DNA of 19,389 nucleotides from SKKL01 sp046543225 (GTDB taxonomy: Bacteria > Actinomycetota > Acidimicrobiia > Acidimicrobiales > SKKL01). This document shows, piece by piece, positions 15,684 through 19,389 of the stretch (positions are counted from its first letter, which is position 1; every line of letters begins with the position of its first letter). The translations under genes were made by a program, and so were the position numbers. The notes under the pieces are model-generated. The model was not told the DNA's origin. It was given only the letters and a program-made list of their open reading frames with translations, and made no database searches. The stretch is taken from contig JBKGZW010000044.1 of the NCBI GenBank assembly GCA_046543225.1, positions 1 to 19,389 on the forward strand, written 5' to 3'.

Positions 15684-15811
15684 CGGCGGCGCTCCGCGGG
15701 AACGTGGCGGCTGAGGCGGCGGCCCCGCACCACCAGACTGAACGAGTAGATGCCGAGCGTGGCCAGGGTGATCGCCCACCCCGCGACGATGTAGCCCATG
15801 TCTGCGCTCAC
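15671..15811 (-). CDS. ccmD: CcmD-like small membrane protein
   Basis: 46-aa reading frame exactly between ccmC and ccmE. It has one hydrophobic helix, YIVAGWAITLATLGIYSFSL, followed by the basic run VVRGRRLSRH, the size, topology and place of CcmD. CcmD releases holo-CcmE from the CcmABC complex. The GTG start overlaps the ccmC stop by 4 nt, and the gene overlaps ccmE by 13 nt. It is easily missed because of its length. Confidence 0.75.
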   Translation of the reverse strand: MSADMGYIVAGWAITLATLGIYSFSLVVRGRRLSRHVPAERRRWTS

Positions 15812-16617
15812 GGTGTGCCTCCCTCGGGCGTCGAAGCGACCGGTTCCGGCTCGATGTCGTTCTCGGTCTCGGCCTCGGAGCGGCGCGCCTCGATGGCGGC
15901 GTCGAGCCAGAGCTCGTCGGCCTGCAGCGCGAGCCACCCGACCCGGAACCGGTGGATCAGCAACCAGGTGAACACCAGGGTCATCACCACGACGCTGTAG
16001 ACGAGGGTGAACATGAACAGGTCGCTGGTGGCGAAGTCGAAGTCGCGGCGGGCCAGGGTTGGGTCCTGGTGCAGGGTCCGCCACCACTCGACCGACTGGT
16101 GCACGAGCACCACGTTGGGCACCAGCAGGACACCGACGATCGCGGCCCGACGGGACCGGACCTCGGGAGCGGCATCGATGCGGTGCAGGGCGAGGTAGCC
16201 CAACAGCAACAGCAACAACATGGCGGTGCTGGTGAGTCGGGCGTCCCACACCCAGTAGACGCCCCAGGTGGGACGGCCCCAGATCGAGCCCGTGGCGAGG
16301 GTGAGGGCGGTGAGCACCGCACCCACCTCGACCGCCGAGTGGGCCAGCACGTCGGAGGCATCGGTGCGCTTCGCCAGGTGCCAGATGCTCGCACCGAAGG
16401 CCACGAAGCAGGCCAGATACGCCGTCCAGGCCAGCGCGGGATGGATGTAGAGGAGCCGGACCAGATCGCCCTGCACCGCGTCGCGCGGGCTGGCCACGAA
16501 GGCGAGGAAGACCAGCAGGGCCATGGCCGCGAGGCACACGATGCCGAGGGTGCGGGTGGCAGCCGAGCCTGTCGAGGAGGGGCCTGTCGAGGCGGGGGAG
16601 GTGTGGGGGGTGGTCAC
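15808..16617 (-). CDS. ccmC: CcmC, haem handling protein
   Basis: 269-aa membrane protein with six predicted helices that loads haem onto CcmE. The WWD domain reads WGRPTWGVYWVWDARLTS (113-130), flanked by the haem-ligand histidines His59 (LLYIHPA) and His183 (VEWWRTLHQ), equivalent to His60 and His184 of E. coli CcmC. A Ser/Thr-rich N-terminus (1-22) and an acidic C-terminus (EAETENDIEPEP) are lineage extensions. The GTG start overlaps the ccmB stop by 4 nt. Confidence 0.95.
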   Translation of the reverse strand: MTTPHTSPASTGPSSTGSAATRTLGIVCLAAMALLVFLAFVASPRDAVQGDLVRLLYIHPALAWTAYLACFVAFGASIWHLAKRTDASDVLAHSAVEVGAVLTALTLATGSIWGRPTWGVYWVWDARLTSTAMLLLLLLGYLALHRIDAAPEVRSRRAAIVGVLLVPNVVLVHQSVEWWRTLHQDPTLARRDFDFATSDLFMFTLVYSVVVMTLVFTWLLIHRFRVGWLALQADELWLDAAIEARRSEAETENDIEPEPVASTPEGGTP

Positions 16618-17282
16618 GAGTCCTCCAGCAGGGGACCGAAGGCGAGGATCCCGAAGCCGGTGTAGGTGAGAGCGAACACTGCGAGCAAGTTGAACCAGGG
16701 CCAGCCGTCGGATGGCACACCGTCGAGGGCGGTCTCGAACGCCCGGGTGGCGGCGATCAACACCGGTGCCAGCACCGGTAGCAGCAGCAGCGGGAGAAGC
16801 GTCTCCCGCACCCGCAGACCGGCGGCGAGCACGCCGTAGAGGGTACCGGCCGCGGCGATCCCCGCCGTCGCGGCCACCGCGGTGGCGACCAGGAGCAGAT
16901 GGCCGGCCAGCTCGCGCCCGAACAACACCATCACCCCGGCCAGCAGCACCACCTGCACGGCGGCCAGCTGGGCCGCCAGGGCGGCGAACTTGCCGAGGAA
17001 GATGCCACCAGGGTGCAGCCCGCTCAGGCGGAGCGCGTCGCGCACCCCGTCGGCGGCTTCGATGGAGAACGACCGCTCGACCGCCATCACCGTCACGAAC
17101 AGCACCGTCACCCAGAACAACCCCGGGGTGGCCCGGGTGAGCACCGGCGAGTCCGGATCGAGGGCGAACCCGAACAGCAACAGGATGAGCACCGCCACCG
17201 GCAGGATCTGGTTGAGCGCCACCCGCGAGCGCAGCTCGATGCGCAGATCCTTGCCGGCCATCAGCGCGGCGTCACGGAACAC
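16614..17282 (-). CDS. ccmB: CcmB, ABC transporter membrane subunit
   Basis: 222-aa integral membrane protein, the usual CcmB length, with about six hydrophobic segments. It begins with KDLRIELRSR and contains the conserved ERSFSIEAADGVRDALRLSGL and GKFAALAAQLAAVQ stretches. With CcmA and CcmC it forms the complex that releases holo-CcmE. The GTG start lies inside the 3' end of ccmA (11-nt overlap). Confidence 0.93.
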   Translation of the reverse strand: MFRDAALMAGKDLRIELRSRVALNQILPVAVLILLLFGFALDPDSPVLTRATPGLFWVTVLFVTVMAVERSFSIEAADGVRDALRLSGLHPGGIFLGKFAALAAQLAAVQVVLLAGVMVLFGRELAGHLLLVATAVAATAGIAAAGTLYGVLAAGLRVRETLLPLLLLPVLAPVLIAATRAFETALDGVPSDGWPWFNLLAVFALTYTGFGILAFGPLLEDS

Positions 17283-17955
17283 GGTGGGCCTCCCCGGGCA
17301 GGCGGTCCATGACCTCGTCGGCGGTCACGACGCCTCCCGCGAGGGTGACGACCCGCTCGGCCACCGAGTGGGCACGATCGAGCTCGTGGGAGGCGAACAG
17401 GACGGTCGCGCCCTCCCGGGCCGCCTCCACCACCAGACCGTCGAGCAGGTCCCGTCCGTCGGCATCGAGCCCGGCATGGGGCTCGTCGAGGAGCCACAGC
17501 TCGGGGCGACGGGCCAGCAGCACGGCGATCGCGACCCGTCGACGTTGACCGGCCGACAGGCGCGACACCGCCACGTCCCGGAGCCGGCCGGCCAGGCCCA
17601 GGCGCGCCATGGCGTGATGGGCATCGTCGAGGTCGGCCCGTGCCGCCCGGGCCCAGAACGCGACGTTGTCGGCCACCGTGAGCTCGTCGTAGAGGAACGT
17701 GGCGTGGCCGAGGAGCCCCACGCGACCGCGGATCGAGTGACGGTCCTCGACCAGATCGAACCCGAGGACGCGGGCGTCGCCGGAGGTGACCGGGGCCAGG
17801 CCGGCACACACCTTCAACAGGGTGGACTTTCCGGCACCGTTGGGTCCGCGGAGGAGCACGATCTCGCCGGATCGGACCGCCAGATCGACGCCGGCCAGCG
17901 CCGGGAACCGACCGAGGAGCGACACCGCCGAGCGGAAGTGGATGACCGGCTCCAT
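17272..17955 (-). CDS. ccmA: CcmA, ABC transporter ATPase subunit
   Basis: 227-aa ATP-binding cassette protein, first gene of the cytochrome c maturation operon. Walker A GPNGAGKST (37-45), a Q-loop position near LLGHATF, ABC signature LSAGQ (133-137), Walker B LWLLDEP (153-159) and switch His190 (FASHEL) are all intact. ATG 17955 follows a TAGCCT box by 10 nt with no ribosome site, so the leader is only a few nucleotides. All nine ccm genes follow with overlapping junctions, so this promoter probably drives them all. Confidence 0.92.
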   Translation of the reverse strand: MEPVIHFRSAVSLLGRFPALAGVDLAVRSGEIVLLRGPNGAGKSTLLKVCAGLAPVTSGDARVLGFDLVEDRHSIRGRVGLLGHATFLYDELTVADNVAFWARAARADLDDAHHAMARLGLAGRLRDVAVSRLSAGQRRRVAIAVLLARRPELWLLDEPHAGLDADGRDLLDGLVVEAAREGATVLFASHELDRAHSVAERVVTLAGGVVTADEVMDRLPGEAHRVP

Positions 17956-17965
17956 GGAAGCCAAC

Positions 17966-17971
17966 AGGCTA
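17966..17971 (-). promoter_or_regulatory. -10 box of the ccm operon
   Basis: Minus-strand TAGCCT lies 10 nt before the ccmA ATG. The expected start of transcription is about 3-4 nt before the ATG, leaving no room for a ribosome site. The same hexamer precedes sixA and the class E sortase gene. Confidence 0.45.
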
Positions 17972-18034
17972 CCGGTGGGTCTCCTCGGTGACCAAGACGC
18001 GCCGCGCCAGCACGACCGCCCTGTCCGACGAGCC

Positions 18035-18045
18035 GACCTGAGGTC
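18035..18045. promoter_or_regulatory. short palindrome between ccmA and the sortase gene
   Basis: GACCT-G-AGGTC is a perfect 11-bp palindrome, 20 bp before the TAGCCT box of the divergent sortase gene, near where a -35 or an operator would be. It is short and could be chance at this GC content. Confidence 0.2.
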
Positions 18046-18065
18046 CGCTCCCCGTCGACGGCTTG

Positions 18066-18071
18066 TAGCCT
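18066..18071 (+). promoter_or_regulatory. -10 box of the leaderless class E sortase gene
   Basis: TAGCCT lies 8 nt before GTG 18080, with no ribosome site between, so the transcript should begin at or next to the start codon. Confidence 0.5.
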
Positions 18072-18079
18072 CGGGGCCC

Positions 18080-19198
18080 GTGACCGTCCGCCTGAGCCAC
18101 CGCACCGCGCGCGTCCTCGGTGCGACCGGTCGCACCCTGATCGGCTTCGGGATCATCACCCTGCTCTTCGTCGCCTACCAGCTGTGGGGCACCGGCCTCC
18201 AGCACTCGCGTGCCCAAGACGACCTGGGATCGGACTTCGCCGCCCAGCTCGAGAGCTCCGCCGCCGAGCGGCCGACGACCACCACCACCGAGCCGCGTCC
18301 CGAGCGGGGTCTCGGTGCCAGCGGACCAGTCGAGCTCCCGGGGGTCACCACCACCACGACCGAGCCCGAACCGGTCGATCCCGAGGTCCTCGCGTCCCTG
18401 GCTCCCACCCCAGGTGAGCCGGTGGCCCAGCTGCAGATCCCCTCCATCGGTGTCGACGAGACGATGGTCTACGGGGTGCGGGTGCCCGATCTGCGCAAGG
18501 GGCCGGGCGTGTTCCCGAGCAACCCGATGCCGGGGACTCCCGGCAACGCGGCGGTCGCCGGGCATCGCACGACCTATGGCGCCCCCTTCTGGTCGATCAA
18601 CGAGATCGCCCCGGGCGACGAGATCATCGTGACCACGCTGCGGGGCGAGTTCACCTACGTGGCCGAGTCCCACACCAACGACGAGGGCGACGAGGTCGGA
18701 CACTTCATCGTCCCGGCCAGCGGGGTGTACGTCCTCGACGACTTCGGCGACAACCGCATCACGCTCATCGCGTGCCATCCGAGAGGCAGCGCCCGGCAGC
18801 GGATCATCGTCACGGGCATCCTCGAAGAGGAGCCGGTGGAACCAGCTCCCGAGCCCGATCCCGAGCCTCGCCAGGGGGACGACGAGGACGACGAGAACGG
18901 CGAGGGCGGCGAAAACGGCGAGGGCGGCGAGGGCGGCGAGCTCCCCACCGAGCCGACCCCCGAACCCGACCCAGCCGCCGACGACGACGAGGGCTGGGGC
19001 GAGGGTCTCGACGGCGACCGCAGCGCCCTGGTGCCGACCTTGACGTGGGGCGGCCTGTTCGGGCTCGCGCTGGCCGGAGCCATCGTCGGTGGGCGCCTGT
19101 GGCGGCGCTGGCCCGTCTACCTGCTCTCGACACCGTTGCTCGCCTGGCTCCTGTGGAACGGGTTCTTCTATCTCGACCGGCTCCTTCCGTCGTACTGA
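18080..19198 (+). CDS. class E-type sortase with C-terminal spacer and membrane helices
   Basis: 372-aa membrane enzyme. It has an N-terminal anchor helix (about 17-35), two poly-Thr linkers (TTTTTEP, 66-72 and 90-96), and a sortase domain (about 112-247) with LQIPSIGVDE, catalytic His162 in AGHRTTYGAPFW, Cys232 in ITLIACHPRGSA, and Arg239/Arg241 before IIV. Beyond the domain is an unusual stretch (248-315) rich in Glu, Pro, Asp and Gly, including GEGGENGEGGEGGE, then two predicted helices (about 321-339 and 344-366). The GTG start is preceded by a TAGCCT box and no ribosome site. It should join proteins carrying a sorting signal to the cell wall. It is followed 1 nt later by a lipoprotein gene. 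Confidence 0.88.
   Translation: MTVRLSHRTARVLGATGRTLIGFGIITLLFVAYQLWGTGLQHSRAQDDLGSDFAAQLESSAAERPTTTTTEPRPERGLGASGPVELPGVTTTTTEPEPVDPEVLASLAPTPGEPVAQLQIPSIGVDETMVYGVRVPDLRKGPGVFPSNPMPGTPGNAAVAGHRTTYGAPFWSINEIAPGDEIIVTTLRGEFTYVAESHTNDEGDEVGHFIVPASGVYVLDDFGDNRITLIACHPRGSARQRIIVTGILEEEPVEPAPEPDPEPRQGDDEDDENGEGGENGEGGEGGELPTEPTPEPDPAADDDEGWGEGLDGDRSALVPTLTWGGLFGLALAGAIVGGRLWRRWPVYLLSTPLLAWLLWNGFFYLDRLLPSY
18893..18940 (+). repeat. in-frame tandem repeat in the sortase gene
   Basis: An 18-bp unit coding Glu-Asn-Gly-Glu-Gly-Gly occurs twice, differing at one silent position (GAG/GAA), and is followed by shorter GAGGGCGGC copies. It encodes the acidic Gly-rich spacer between the sortase domain and the C-terminal helices. 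Copy number may vary between strains. Confidence 0.7.
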
Positions 19199-19199
19199 G

Positions 19200-19389
19200 A
19201 TGGATCGCCACCGATTGCTCTGGCCCCTGGTGGTCACCCTCGTCCTGGTCGCGGGATGTCGCGCCGATGGCGACGATCAGGTCGAGTCGCCGACTGCGCA
19301 GCGCCAGCCCGAACCAGAGACCTCGACGACCACCACCACCGAGGCCCCGCCGGCACCACCCCGCGCGGTGAACACGGTCGATCCGCCCG
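19200..19389 (+). CDS. lipoprotein of unknown function, 5' part only
   Basis: Starts at ATG 19200, 1 nt after the sortase stop, and runs off the window. The 63 visible residues show a positively charged start (MDRHR), a hydrophobic core and a lipobox LVAGC with Cys20, so the product should be an exported lipoprotein. The mature N-terminus is an unstructured Gln/Pro/Glu stretch and a poly-Thr linker (TSTTTTTEAPPAPP), like the linkers in the sortase. No ribosome site is seen, so translation is probably coupled to the sortase. The functional domain lies outside the window. Confidence 0.75.
   Translation, partial: MDRHRLLWPLVVTLVLVAGCRADGDDQVESPTAQRQPEPETSTTTTTEAPPAPPRAVNTVDPP

Noticed and set aside
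18893..18940. Tandem repeat as a possible CRISPR or mobile repeat
   Set aside because: It is in frame, short, without spacers, and encodes a coherent acidic Gly-rich linker.

Overview
The window is very GC-rich and densely packed with genes, and it reads as a chromosomal segment of an actinobacterium. The strongest evidence is a WhiB protein, a PdtaS-type histidine kinase, a DUF3107 protein, a pair of ArsA-like ATPases, and class E and class F sortases. Poly-threonine linkers (TTTTTEP) in secreted proteins and a complete System I cytochrome c maturation operon point more narrowly to a lineage such as Acidimicrobiia. That placement is inference. There are no tRNA or rRNA genes, no transposases, no integrases and no CRISPR array. 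The region looks like core chromosome rather than an island.

Layout from left to right. Positions 1-68 hold the last codons of an unidentified gene. A glycerophosphodiester phosphodiesterase (-) diverges from whiB1 (+). whiB1 converges, across a strong hairpin terminator, on pdtaS (-), which matches the whiB1/pdtaS arrangement of mycobacteria. A small zinc-ribbon protein lies upstream of pdtaS. Next comes a leftward run of mrp (Fe-S carrier ATPase), a DUF3107 protein and two tightly coupled ArsA/Get3-like ATPases. mrp is divergent, across only 49 bp, from a SufR-like regulator overlapped by a cysteine desulfurase gene. The shared spacer holds a palindrome abutting a -10 box, so this looks like an auto-regulated Fe-S assembly module. 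A class F sortase predicted to be a lipoprotein and a DUF4397 surface protein form a leftward pair, separated by nested alternative hairpins. A SixA-type phosphatase gene (+) then converges on the ccm operon.

The region from about 11.2 to 18.0 kb is a complete System I cytochrome c maturation operon on the minus strand, transcribed ccmA-B-C-D-E-F-G-H-I. Every junction overlaps, most of them by 4 nt. It includes a 46-aa CcmD candidate that is easily missed. Divergent from ccmA is a class E sortase with an unusual acidic/Gly spacer and C-terminal membrane helices, followed 1 nt later by a lipoprotein gene cut by the window edge.

A recurring theme is leaderless or nearly leaderless promoters. 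pdtaS, the sufR-like gene, sixA, the class E sortase gene, the class F sortase gene and (nearly) ccmA have a TAGNNT or TACCCT -10 box 6-10 nt before the start codon and no Shine-Dalgarno sequence. Several systems here are redox- or Fe-S-linked: WhiB1, the SufR-like regulator, cysteine desulfurase, Mrp and cytochrome c maturation.
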